A stretch of DNA of 64,000 nt. It comes from Acanthacorydalis orientalis. Taxonomy: Eukaryota > Arthropoda > Insecta > Megaloptera > Corydalidae. The notes beneath the pieces are model-generated. The model was given only the letters and a program-made list of their open reading frames with translations. It was not told the DNA's origin and did no database searches. The DNA lies in the NCBI GenBank assembly GCA_034766995.1, contig CM068318.1, positions 6,644,501-6,708,500 of the forward strand, written 5' to 3'. Each line of letters starts with the position of its first letter. Within the stretch, counting starts at the first letter, position 1. Shown piece after piece: positions 27,645 to 38,743 of the stretch. A program made the translations under genes and the position numbers.

Positions 27645-27945
27645 GATACAAAAACAGATAGAACAGACATAGATGTAATAAGAAGAGTAAAGAATCTGAA
27701 ATGGAAATGAACGGGACATGTTGCTAGAAGCGAATATAACCGATGAATAACAGAATTATTAACTGGGAATTAAAGAATATAAAAAGACCAAGAAAGAGAC
27801 CAATGAACAGGAGAGATAAATAAATTAAAAAAAATATTGGAAACCAGTGGAAAAGAGAGGCATTCAATTGTACAAAATAAAAAATCATGGAAGAAGCCTT
27901 TATCCAGCAGTGGATTGACAGGAGCTGATGATGATGACGATATAT
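27645..27945 (+). mobile_element. 3' end of an RTE-like non-LTR retrotransposon (decayed)
   Basis: Translation shows the usual C-terminus of RTE-type endonuclease/reverse-transcriptase proteins: VIRRVKNLKWK, then TGHVARSEYNR, and after a frameshift NQWKREAF and EEAFIQQWIDR. Several in-frame stops and at least one frameshift make it dead. The fragment ends in TGATGATGATGACGA, in keeping with the short tandem repeats at RTE 3' ends, and is 5'-truncated at a (TA)n tract (27622-27641). Only the last 90 or so codons remain, so the enzyme domains themselves are absent. Confidence 0.75.
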
Positions 27946-28065
27946 AGAAACAAAAAAAAATATTTTGATAAATTATAGCCAAACAAATATATATTTATAA
28001 AAAAATGATACGTAATTAATGTTTATAGAATTGATGGGAAGCAAGTAACCAAACAAATAAATACG

Positions 28066-28118
<53 letters not shown>

Positions 28119-28139
28119 TTATGTATGTATATATATATA
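28066..28139. repeat. Interrupted (TA)n with TATG units
   Basis: A 74-bp TA-rich array broken by single G substitutions (TATG) and a TTTATG. Confidence 0.85.
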
Positions 28140-29404
28140 ATATAAATAAATCAGTCCTTAAATTCATTACCCACAACGACAATAACAATGAACTGTGAAA
28201 TCAACTTGATTCAATTAAGTTACTCCTCTGCACAGCTTTTTTGTTTAGAAACGAATTCAGGCCAATTAACATTTCCTGTTTTCTCCAATTCTCTTTTCTG
28301 CTACATGCATGTACAGTAAATTAGTTTTACATTGAAAACCAAGTGCTGATTCGGACGATTCGTTTTATATTTCCGACTGCTACATTTGTTGTTACTAAAA
28401 TTAGCAGTAATCACTGACAACAATTATCTGATTTGTTTGTATTAAAAAATAAAAATTGAAAAAATACCGTTTGTCTGTTTAAGAGTTGAAACACAAATTA
28501 ATAAATTTATGTAAAAATTAGCTCGAATAAAACACACTAATCAAAACCGAAATACAATTTAAAATGAGAATGTTTCCAACGATGAAAGAAAATTTCGTAC
28601 TGAAATTATAACAAGTAAATTGAACTATTGAACGAGTTTCTTTATTTCAAGAATTGAAAATTAGTTATGCAATTTCATCATTTCTGAATATTTTTATTTG
28701 TATGTAAGAGAAAAATTACTGCGTGTACGTTATAAATAACTTTTTTGATCTAAAAATACTCAAAGCTATGTAAAAGGATTTGCATCTTGAAATAAGAATA
28801 TGGAAATGTATTTCTCATCAAAAGCTATTCTAAAAATAACTACAATTCAAGTAAATAACTGAACAGCTAGGCGTGAAATTCGTTAAGATATTATGTGATT
28901 TTCGCAAAGAAAATTGTATACAGTAGATTTTAATTAAAATGTGATTTTTTTTTAAATTATTACTATATTTATTTGTTCAATTTTTGTTGTTTTGATGATA
29001 TAGTTAATTATAAAATTATATATATTATAAATCTTCTGTTTGACTTAAATACTATACCTGTAAATCAGATATTTGTTGAAATAAAATTGACTGAATTGAA
29101 TTTTCTGATCGACTGTACTCATTTTATAGCATGTTAGCAATTCAAACAAATAAATACCAATGGTTATAAATCGAACAATTTTTACATACATATGGCTGTA
29201 GTATATTTTACGGGCATATGAGATATCATACAGATAAGCTTTTTATTAGTTTTAAACTGCATACTCAGCTTTGACGTCATTTTACAATCATAAAATTATA
29301 TTTCACATTCGTTTAATTTAACTATCTATATTTTATAACTTTTTTATTAGTCAGATCATGTAACTGTGAAAAACATAACTCAGTACATATATATATATAT
29401 ACAA

Positions 29405-29536
29405 AGTCAAGAAAATTTATATAAAGAAAATCATTTGATCTGTCAAGGGCAGAGGGAAATTTATTTTAAGAAAAAAAACACGTTATTACGAAATATTCTT
29501 TCCATTGACATAAATCTAAAAAAGAATAAAAGTAAT
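29405..29536 (+). repeat. Dispersed repeat pair, copy 2
   Basis: Same order of blocks as 24412-24541 and same orientation, 5 kb away, again immediately after a (TA)n tract (29389-29401). The copies differ by scattered substitutions (for example CTGTCAAGGGCAGAGGG), so the duplication is old. Confidence 0.7.
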
Positions 29537-29922
29537 TGACTTTTAAACAAACTTTAAATATTTTCGATTAATGTTATGTATTGTTTAACGATTTACTGTC
29601 ATTTTTATTATCATTTACTTGAGACGCTTTAAAAAAACAATATTTCTTTCAAAAAATCAACTGATTTTAATGAAATTCTATTTCAAACTTATTCTTTATA
29701 CATTCGAGTAGAAATTCTATTGTTTTTTATATTCAATATAAAATTATAATCAATCAAGATGCTACATAGATATATTTTTATATAATAAGAGATTCATTGC
29801 GGAAGTTATACTTTTTCAATTGGAAAATGTAGATAGAACAGTTATGAAATTTTAAATTATTTAATATAGTCGGAGCACTACAGGCTAGCCTGTTTCATTA
29901 TTATTTCAGTTATTCTTATTTT

Positions 29923-29981
29923 TCTCTTTCTCTCTCTCTCTCTATATATATGTATATATGTATGTATATATATATATATAT
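29923..29981. repeat. Compound (TC)n(TA)n
   Basis: TC to 29942, then TA with TATG interruptions. Confidence 0.85.
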
Positions 29982-30170
29982 ACAATAAGTTATGCTGTAC
30001 ATGTGATTATAGGTGAATATTGTTTCATATATTATTCAATAAATTAATTTCATTCGAGTTCTTATCTTCTTTAGTTGATTAAGCTCAATACATAATATAG
30101 TTTTGCTATTATAATTGAATTTATTTTTACAATTGAGCTTCCTAATTATCCGCAACAAAGAAATCTTATA

Positions 30171-30320
30171 AAAATGTTCAATAATTGATTATTAATGAGT
30201 ATTATACGTATTTTGATACAATAGAGCTCTAAGGTTGATAGAATTGTTGTCGAAATGCGTATAAATAATAATAAAAAGTTATTAAAAATCAATTTTCTTA
30301 TTAAAAATATTCAATAATTT
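30171..30320. repeat. Dispersed palindromic-family repeat, copy 5 (both arms)
   Basis: The left arm is AAATGTTCAATAATTGATTA with ATACGTATTTTGATACAA. The centre is TAGAGCTCTAAGG. The right arm is GAATTGTTGTCGAAATGCGT with ATAATAATAAAAAGTTATT and AATATTCAATAA. The arms are imperfect reverse complements, so this copy shows the full fold-back form. A younger insertion (30331-30417) lies just beside it. Confidence 0.6.
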
Positions 30321-30330
30321 ATTATTGAAT

Positions 30331-30417
30331 GTGTAGTTGGTTGGTTGGTTTTTTGTGGTTTATGGAAATGTCGACAACTAAGGTCACTAGCGTTTGACAA
30401 AATATAGTTAATGGACA
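30331..30417. mobile_element. Small insertion flanked by a 10-bp direct repeat
   Basis: An 87-bp block starting GTGTAGTTGGTTGGTTGG, with GTCGACAACTAAGGTCACTA in the middle, is flanked on both sides by ATTATTGAAT (30321-30330 and 30418-30427). This is a probable target-site duplication. The block is richer in G than its surroundings. The class is unknown; 10 bp would suit a retroposed or other non-TA-specific insertion. Confidence 0.5.
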
Positions 30418-31291
30418 ATTATTGAATATTTTTAATTTTGATTGTGACCTAAACTAAAAAAAATGTTTGCAATTCTTAGATGTAATATAATATATCTTCT
30501 ATAAAAACATTGAATTTTGAATAAAAATCCATGGGTATAGGTTGTAGAACAAAAGTGAGGCAAAAATATAATTTTTTTTAAAAAAAAGTCTTTTGAAAAT
30601 GAATACCATTCTTAAATGAAGTTTAATACCAATCAGATTAATTTAAAGTTATTAGAGTTCTAAAATTATTAGTTATGGTTAAATTTTAGAGAAAACAATC
30701 CCTGTTCGTTTATGAGACTGACAAGTAAAAAAGAGAGTATTTGTATTGAAATACACACAAGCATAAATTCATATAAATATTTTTCAATATATTACTGAAC
30801 TAGTTATACACTAGTTATATATAGAAAAGTAAACGTTTCTGATAATTTAGACTACTTGAATTTTTCACTTTCGCTCTCCGTTTTACTCTATCTCTACTTC
30901 TCTGTCTCTATTTATGTACAAGTGTATATAATAATAAATTCGTATGTTAAAAATTAGAATTTATAAGAAACGAATGAAAAAAAATGTAATTAATGTATTT
31001 TATGATAAGGATAATCTCAAAATTTATTAGAATTGATGTAAATAAACAACAAATTAAAATGTAATTATTCAAATATTAAATCAATCACGTAAAACGAATT
31101 TACATGTTTGTAGAACGTTCGTTATGTTAACGATGAACGAAACAAACATTAAATGTTGAACGTTGAACGTTCGGTAATGATTTCTGCACTGAGCACGTAC
31201 AATTGTGATAAACACTGCAAAAAATGTGTGTACTTGATAATAAAATTTGTGTGATATATGTAAATGGAATTCGTGACGTTTAAATATTAGA

Positions 31292-31325
<34 letters not shown>

Positions 31326-31369
31326 CAGATTCATATGTATATATTATACAATGTAATGTTTTGTTTCAG

Positions 31370-31474
31370 GTGTTGGGTTCACCGAGAGAATATCATTTTA
31401 TACATCCTGCATTACCAGTAGCCAGAACAAAACGAAGCCTCCCACATACACGGAAACTTAAAGTAGATCCTTTG
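31370..31474 (+). CDS. PCSK2: PC2 exon A: C-terminal half of the prodomain
   Basis: This 35-codon exon is phase 0 at both ends. It follows the acceptor TTGTTTCAG (31361-31369) and precedes the donor GTAAGT (31475-31480). The translation begins VLGSPREYHFIHPALP and corresponds to the stretch of the PC2 prodomain before and around the secondary cleavage site. The basic cluster RTKR-S (arginine codon ending at 31435) matches the RRR-S site of vertebrate PC2, where the already released propeptide is cut again (established for convertases). Base composition is close to 45% GC against roughly 20% around it, which is typical of an exon here. A reading frame continues past the donor into a (TA)n tract and is not coding. 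The exon before it must end in phase 0; none was found in 1-31369. Confidence 0.92.
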
Positions 31475-31503
31475 GTAAGTGATATTCCGTACGCATACAT
31501 ATA

Positions 31504-31506
<3 letters not shown>

Positions 31507-31556
<50 letters not shown>
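31507..31556. repeat. (TA)n microsatellite just after PC2 exon A
   Basis: A 50-bp TA tract beginning 33 bp after the exon A donor; a second TA tract (31300-31325) ends 44 bp before the exon's first base. The 105-bp exon is therefore bracketed by TA arrays. Confidence 0.9.
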
Positions 31557-31558
<2 letters not shown>

Positions 31559-31900
31559 TATTATAAAGATAGGAAATGTGATGTTCGTGTGGATGACCAG
31601 TTATCCAATTTCATTTCATTTATATAAAAATATTAAATATAACAAATGTTTATAATTTGTAATGTGAATAAGTTGTTCATCATTCTTATAAATATTTATA
31701 TTAAAATTTGTTATAAAATACTCATTTGTTCGTAAATCTAAGATGATCGAATTTACTAGCTATATTTTGTTCATTTTTCCTATTTCAATGAAGAGAAAAA
31801 ATTAAAAAGGACTATTTTCTTATTTTAAAGTATGCAATGTAATCAATTGTCTAACAAAAATGGTTTTATGAAAAGTAAAACATTATAGTTAAATAAATGC

Positions 31901-31903
<3 letters not shown>

Positions 31904-31954
<51 letters not shown>

Positions 31955-31990
31955 CATATATATACATATATATACATATATATATATACA
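31904..31990. repeat. (TA)n with higher-order ATATATAC units
   Basis: After about 35 bp of pure TA the array shifts to repeated ATATATAC-type units (C every 8-10 bases). This indicates a second level of tandem duplication. Confidence 0.85.
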
Positions 31991-32552
31991 TGTATTAATG
32001 AGATTTACCTAATGAGGGGGATATATTATAACTACAAATTAACAAGAAAACTTTGATTTTCTCCGTATCAAATAATTTACGGGCGTATCAAAATATCCGA
32101 TAAAACATTTCAGAATTCTGTACTATAAATAATTCTAATCCTTTAAATCTTCTATGACAATGTGTTATAATTAGAGAGAAAAAATTTTTATTCTAAACTG
32201 AAATCAGTTATCCTTAGATAATCTAATTAATTTCCTAATAAAATTATGAGACACTTTTTGTAATTGTCCTACCGTTATTATGATATTTACCTATTTATAT
32301 TCCAAATAATAAGTATTTGTAAGAAAAATGTACTTACCAGTGATGCTGATACATCTGCTTGAAACATACTATAAAATACTATTTCTTAGAAGAATGTAGT
32401 ACGACTCATCTCCATAAAATGCATTCCTGTTATTCGTTCTTGGAATACTCTGCGATGCTCAAATCACATTCTACTGCATGATACATTCAGATTGTTTTTT
32501 TTGTGTGCCTTATTTTGCAAAAATAAAGTTAGAAAATTTAATATTTATATGA

Positions 32553-32598
<46 letters not shown>

Positions 32599-32756
32599 CA
32601 ATAAAATATTAGAAAATTGGTCTAATCAAGTAAGTTATACGGTTAATTGAAAGAGAAAAAAGATTAAAGTACAAATTCAGGAAGAAATAGGAATAATTAA
32701 TGGGAATAATTTAGGTGTTCTTTAAAGAAATTTATGTATTCTATTTACACATGCAT

Positions 32757-32808
<52 letters not shown>
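32757..32808. repeat. Compound (AC)n(TA)n
   Basis: AC to about 32793, then TA. Confidence 0.9.
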
Positions 32809-33405
32809 CTTAAATAAGTTTACTTTCTAATGATATATCAATTTAAAGATTATGTTGATCTTTTTAGGGGGTGGGAAGAAGGCATTGAAACTTCATTTAA
32901 AAGATGAAAATAATTATAGTCTAGCGAAATTTTTAATTAAAAATTCCATCACTGTATCCTTTTTTTAAAAAAATTCATACTTCAGAGTCATATCCAGAAA
33001 AAATATTTTAGTCTCCTCTACCACTATTGAAAATACAAAACACTCATAAGCTGTACTTTTTCTCTTTCTTTGTCTCCATTCTCCTCCTTTCTCCATCCCA
33101 TCTTTATCTCTCTCTTACTCTCTCTCTCTATATATATATATGTATACAAGTGAATGATATTATAAATCAACACTTTTTATACATTTTAGTAAAAAAGTTA
33201 AAAATATTAACGTAGGTAAAAAACTTTATAATAACGTTGTTTTTGTTTAACAGATTTGACTGCTACTCTTGTCATATGGAATTTAGGATATATTAATGTA
33301 TTTTAAGAGCTATACATTTTAAAATATATTCTAGTTTCATATAATTTATATTTTAGTAAATAGCATTTTTAATATATATTTTTATATATTTTAGTATACA
33401 GGATA

Positions 33406-33453
<48 letters not shown>

Positions 33454-33940
33454 GAATTTAATATCAGTTCTCCTTCATTCGTGACTCATCATTGTTTCAC
33501 GGTTTATCACATAATGACATGTTAAATATATTTTCAATTTGTTTTTGGATATTCAAGTGCTCGTTATAACTTTAATAATTAAAAATTTAATAATAAAAAT
33601 TTTTATTTAGATTTTTGTCTTACTTTTTTTACTTTTTTCGGTTAATATGAATCGAGAAATAGATGACTGAAATTAATAATATTATACTTGTAACATTTTC
33701 GAAACGATATAAAAATATATTGATTGATTCAATGATTTTAGTTTCCTATTTATTAATGAAACAATGTAATGAAATGTTTTTCAAAAAATAAAAAAATGTT
33801 ATTAAAATGTAGACAATGAAACGCGTTTTAGCTAATCGAAGTGTTTGTATATTTGTATGATAATTAATGCTAATGATGTTATAATTTGTAAATATATTTT
33901 TATGAAGGAAAAACATTACATATTCACTTTTTGATTTCAG

Positions 33941-34199
33941 ATTCATACAGCTATACAACAGACAGGATTTGTCCGTGTAAAACGTGGCTATAAACCATTG
34001 CTGGTTGAAAATCTGATACCGAACGCTGCACAAAAGTTAATGCGGAGTGGTGACCCTACCGACCCATATTTCCCATTCCAATGGTATCTGAAGAACACGG
34101 GTCAAAACGGTGGTAAACCGCGCCTTGACCTCAATGTAGAAGCGGCGTGGGCACTGGGATTCACTGGGAAAAATGTCACCACTGCTATTATGGATGACG
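33941..34199 (+). CDS. PCSK2: PC2 exon B: autoprocessing site and start of catalytic domain with catalytic Asp
   Basis: The exon has 86 codons plus one base, between acceptor TTGATTTCAG (ends 33940) and donor GTGAGT (34200-34205). It opens with IHTAIQQTGF and then RVKR-GY, the primary furin-type autocleavage site that separates propeptide from mature enzyme (cut after the Arg codon ending at 33985). The mature N-terminus carries a DPTDPYFPFQWYL block, NTGQNGGK and LDLNVEAAWALG, all characteristic of PC2. The exon ends in IMDDG: the first Asp (codon 34193-34195) is the catalytic aspartate of the Asp-His-Ser triad and the second is the expected neighbouring acidic residue. NVT just before it is a possible N-glycosylation sequon. 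The segment between the cleavage site and DPTDP (PNAAQKLMRSG) looks variable among species and I cannot judge it from memory. Confidence 0.96.
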
Positions 34200-34883
34200 G
34201 TGAGTTAAAAAAAATATAATTTGTATCGAAATACATTTCATGTAACGAATAAACCGAACGCTTAATTAATGTTTACGTTCTTATACTCATTATGAAGTTA
34301 TATAAATACCATTTTAATTTCCACGAATGAAATAATGATGTTACAGAGTTTGTGAACTTTTTCATACTTTTAATTAGTTGGTATTAATAAGTAAAAAAAA
34401 TAACGAATTCGAATATTAAGGTAATTATCATAAACCGTTATAATGACCTTTAAAGACCGTATGTTTAAAATGTCACGGCTCGACAATTTCATTATTTGAA
34501 CAGTTCCAAGTAATCTTTGAATGTTTGAGAATGGGACACAGATCGATAGATAATTATCTCGTTATGACATGTTTCAAATGTAACATGAATGAAATTCACA
34601 TCTTTAGCGATACACGTTGTGTTATCTCTGTGTCGTCTCGAATTAGCTATTATGAGATGATTCCGCATGCCAATTATTTCATTCAAGATTGAAATCTCGT
34701 TACTAAGTATTGTAATTAGTTTATGCAATCTGTTTTCATTACATAAAGGTCTATTGTTTAACACATTGCTTTTATTCTGTATACCCCATTGAGCTTTTAA
34801 GAATTAAAGTTTTCATTAAACAATTGACGGTTGTAGAACAGTTAATGAATAATACATAATTGAACATTCACTAATTACATTAG

Positions 34884-34921
<38 letters not shown>

Positions 34922-35352
34922 CATTTTGTATATAAATTTATATAATTTCTCGTCTTTTATGAAGTAAAATACATTTTCTTAATTAACTTAAAAACATATA
35001 ACTTTAAACTATAGAATATCATTAATAATAATTAAAAACCTTCATAGTGAAATACTGTTTCAGAATATAAAATATTATTTGGAATTGAAAAATCTAACAA
35101 AATCTATGAGATAGTCAGATATAAACATTTGAATACATGTTTTTGAAATTCATTTATTGATACCAAAGTGTTAATTCGTTTAAATATGACATATTTTCCT
35201 TTACAAATGAATTATTTTCTCATATTTTTACGTTTTCTATTTTTAATATAAACTTATATTTTTTTATTTATTATATTAACAAGCTATCGTAGCTCTAGAA
35301 TAATTATTTAAGCTAATTTAATTATATCTGTTGTTATTATATTTGTTATACA

Positions 35353-35927
35353 TTAGGTTAGTAGGAAAGAAATTTTGATTTTTGTTTTCTGAATTCTAAC
35401 CTTTTTTCAATGAAAGTGTCATTTCATCCTGTTCATATGAATATTATTTTAAAGTGCATTTCTCGGTTTGCATTTTGATAACATCGACTTCGGTTTAATT
35501 ATTAATTTTGTTTCAAATTAGGCTATTGAATTAAACATAGAAAAGAAGCAAATAACTGTATTTTTTGTGTAAGTTCAAAACAGGTGGAAAAGTAGCAGAA
35601 ACTGCTCATAAACTCTATGATGCTTTTGGTGTGGGTACTGTTAAGAAAGGTAGAGTGCAATGCTGGTTCCAAAAAATTCGTGATAGGGACGAGAGTCTTG
35701 AAGAAGAAGAAAGTCTAGGGAATCATTCTTCAGTTCATAACGATTAACTGAATGCGTTAATTGAATCGGAACCACGCAAAACAATTCAAGAGCTTGCACA
35801 AACGTTAGGCGTTAGTCATCCAATTATTTTCGACTACTTGAAACAGCTAGGAAAATCAGAAAAGAGAAAAATGTATATGAATTTGACGGTCATAATATAA
35901 ACCGCATTTATTTTTCTACCAACCTAA
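35353..35927 (+). mobile_element. Internally deleted mariner, family A copy 1
   Basis: 575 bp from TTAGGTTAGTAGGAAAG to ...TTTTTCTACCAACCTAA. A 3' TA follows, but the 5' flank is CA. It keeps the N-terminal DNA-binding part of a mariner transposase: IEKKQI (start ATG now ATA at 35537), GGKVAETAHKLYDAFG, GTVKKGRVQCWFQKIRD, then after a stop (35745-35747) PRKTIQELAQTLGVSHP and LKQLGK. It then jumps to the 3' untranslated end. The whole catalytic (DDD) domain is missing. A frameshift before FKTGG also disables the frame. The 60-codon open stretch at 35565-35747 is only a piece of this. Confidence 0.9.
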
Positions 35928-36662
35928 TATTTTTTTTATTCTTATAAAACGTTTACGATATTATAATAGTTTATTTTATTTTACTTAATCCACAGTTTGA
36001 AATATCTTAATAAAAAAATCTTTTTAATAAATAGACGTACAAAATATTCCAATTGGATGATTTAATATATTGATTTTCTTTTTAGTAAAAGCGTGTTGAT
36101 ATTTGATATTCAAATGTATATAAGTTTCTTATTATACATTATTCATGTTAACACATTATGTGTTACAATTGCCTTTTCTTATGGGATTATATACGTTGAT
36201 GCAAGAGAAAGATCCTTAAACTTCATTAGAAGTTATTTATAATCATACAAACACATTTGGAGAGAGCATTTTCTCAAGCTTATTATTTTTATGAATATCT
36301 TCGCTGCCTACATATGAATTTTATTTTCATACATGAGTTTAATATTCAATGAAAATATGTATATTGAAAATAAACTTTTTTTCGTAAAAATAACAAATAT
36401 ACGTTTTAAATTTGTTTCTCTTTCTCAGAAATACTGTATCGTTCAAATTTTATTGTGAATTTTTGATAAAAATATATTTTCCTTATATACTTCTTTTGTA
36501 TATTTATTGATACGTGAAATCGAATAAAATAAGTCTGAAATATTTTTTTTCTTAATTAGATATGACGTTTTATTGAATTTTAGGAATATTTTTATATCAG
36601 ATCTTTAAAGAAATAAGAATCTGAACAATTTTAAAATAATGTATATAAAATTTGATATTGGT

Positions 36663-36700
<38 letters not shown>

Positions 36701-37653
36701 ATTATTGTTATTAAAATAATTGAAAAAATCTATTATTTATTACAGTTACAACAGAATTTCCAAGTATTAAAAAGTTTAAATTAAGAGAGAAGAATTAATA
36801 CAACCAGAAAGAAAGAATTATATTTAAAAATATATAAGAAATCCCTTATATAATAAAGTAGTTATTCTTTAATCCAAATATTGATTATTTAACTATAGAT
36901 AAAATGTGATCTTTTCAATTATTGCGATCTCAATGTACTGAATTGATTATTATTCACATGTTTCAGTAAACAAATGCCATTTCTAAGAGAATATTCACCG
37001 CGATAACCATTTTCGAGTAACACACTCTTTCAACAATTGTGTATAAAACACTTTTACAATCTCGACAAAAGCACTCAATTCACAAGTGGTAATGCGTCGA
37101 TCAATTCGTATCAACCTATCAATTTTTATCACATTATTGTCGGCGTCAGTGGTTCAAATTGCCTCTGCAATAGATTTAGAGAACCGTTTTACACCCAAAA
37201 CGAATTTATCCAAAACGTGGATGATTTGATATATATATATAACATTTTACGATAGTTTCGGAACCAAAAATATACTTTTTTTATTTTAATCTAAAATTAT
37301 AAATAAGACTGGAAAATATTTATTCTACAAAAAAGTCATCCCTATCAATTATTTTTCTCTAAGAAAAAAAAACGAAAAATATTTTTATAAAAAGATGTTG
37401 CTTTTTTATCCCATTTAAATTAAAAATACATAAAAATTATATAATAACTTACTTTGAATGGATTTGTAATCGAAAAGTGAATACGTCAGCCATGTGATTA
37501 GCATGTGAAAAGAGTCAACTCTGATCTTATCTCATATGCTATATTTTATTAAAAGCTATTACTCTCTTAGTTAAATCATAATTGAAACTTAGTAAAACTA
37601 ATAATTTTGTGAGAGAAAAATCAAATCAGAAGAATACAGAAAAAAATATTCTA

Positions 37654-38232
37654 TTAGGTTGGTTGGCAACTAATTCCGGCTTTTCTTTTCTGAATTCTAA
37701 TCTTATTATTTTTTCAATGAAAGTGTCATTTCATCGAGTTCACGTTAACATCATTTTAAAGTACATTTTTTGGTCTGTATTTTGATTACATTGACCTAGA
37801 TTTTATTACTAATTTGGCTTAAATTGTGTTATTGAATTAAAGATGGAAAAGAAGCAAATAAAAACATTCTTTTGTAAGAGTTCAAAACGGGTAGTAAAGC
37901 AATAGAAACTGCTAGTAAACTAAACGATGCTTTTGGTGTGGGTACTGTTAAGGAAAGTATGGCGCAATGGTGGCTACAAAAATTTCGTACTGGGGACGAG
38001 AGCCTCGAAGATGATGAAGAAAGTTGCGGATGTCTTTTTTAAGTTCATAGTGATCAAATGAAGGCGTTAGTTGAATTAGAATCAAGCAAAAAAATTCGAA
38101 AGCTTGCATAAATTTAGGTGTTAGTCTTTTAACAATTTTGGATCAATTAAAAGCAGCTAAGAAAATCAAAAAAGAGAAAAATATATATGAATTTTGAGGT
38201 CATAAACCGCAATTATTTTCCTACCTACCTAA
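37654..38232 (+). mobile_element. Internally deleted mariner, family A copy 2
   Basis: 579 bp with intact TA duplications (37652-37653 and 38233-38234). It begins TTAGGTTGGTTGGCAACTAA and ends TTCCTACCTACCTAA. The start ATG is kept (37843, MEKKQIKTFF), then a frameshift, then KTGSKAIETASKLNDAFG, WWLQKFRTGDESLEDDEE and stops. The break point after GAAAATCAAAAAAGAGAAAA is the same as in copy 1, 2.3 kb upstream and in the same orientation. Both are therefore offspring of one deletion derivative rather than independent decay products. Confidence 0.92.
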
Positions 38233-38695
38233 TATAAAATTATTGATTCTAAAATTATTTATTTAAAATTGAGTTAATATTTTTTATTGTGTATTATTCG
38301 AAGCACATTCAATCTGTATCAATTTGTTTACTATGAAAATCATATTAGTCATAGAAATATTGAAAAAATGAAGAATTAATTTTGTAAAAAAGAGGTAGTT
38401 TGCTAAATTATATGATAGATTATTCACTATAAGAGTAATTTTATCAGATCAGTTGCTCTGGTTTATAATTAAAATTTATCTTAATTATAATATTAAAATT
38501 ATGTTAATATTTTCAAAATATTTCCGAAAGCCTTATTTAAAGATATTGTATATAAAATCAATTGTATTTTTTAAATATCTCTGCAATGTCATTAAAATAC
38601 GTGACTTTTATATTCAATTTTAGCTTAAATAATAAAAAATAGCTACAAGTAGACAAGTATAATGAATGAACAGAATGATTAAAAATTGCCATTTT

Positions 38696-38743
38696 TGAAT
38701 ATCGAAATTTATTTTTTATTGAATATCAAAATTTATTTTATTT
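38696..38743. repeat. 24-bp tandem duplication
   Basis: TGAATATCGAAATTTATTTT is followed directly by a second unit with one change (TGAATATCAAAATTTATTTT). It is a minor local duplication in the intron. Confidence 0.6.

Larger units (their letters stand above)
1..31369. other. Upstream region or 5' introns of PC2; no gene supported
   Basis: This 31-kb AT-rich stretch lies upstream of the first recognised PC2 exon. Because exon A starts in mid-prodomain, at least one earlier coding exon with the signal peptide must exist; it is either hidden here or lies before the window. I looked for wording such as FxNxFxVxxxGG and HGF followed by a donor and found no acceptable candidate. The stretch contains microsatellites, transposon remnants and the fold-back sequences listed separately. 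Reading frames of 60-90 codons here are within what chance and IYIYI-coding (TA)n tracts produce. Confidence 0.7.
31475..33940 (+). other. PCSK2: PC2 intron A-B (2466 bp, phase 0)
   Basis: The intron runs from GTAAGT to TTTCAG. It contains (TA)n tracts at 31507-31556, 31904-31990, 32558-32597 and 33411-33448, an (AC)n(TA)n compound at 32757-32808 and a (TC)n(TA)n compound near 33103-33141. Otherwise I see only unstructured AT-rich sequence and no second gene. Confidence 0.85.

Noticed and set aside
33998..34219. Open frame starting inside PC2 exon B and continuing past its end
   Set aside because: It is the same frame as the PC2 exon but extends into the intron; the true end is the donor at 34200.
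35565..35747. 60-codon open frame that looks like a small helix-turn-helix protein
   Set aside because: It is the N-terminal scrap of the internally deleted mariner 35353-35927, with a frameshift before it and a stop after it.
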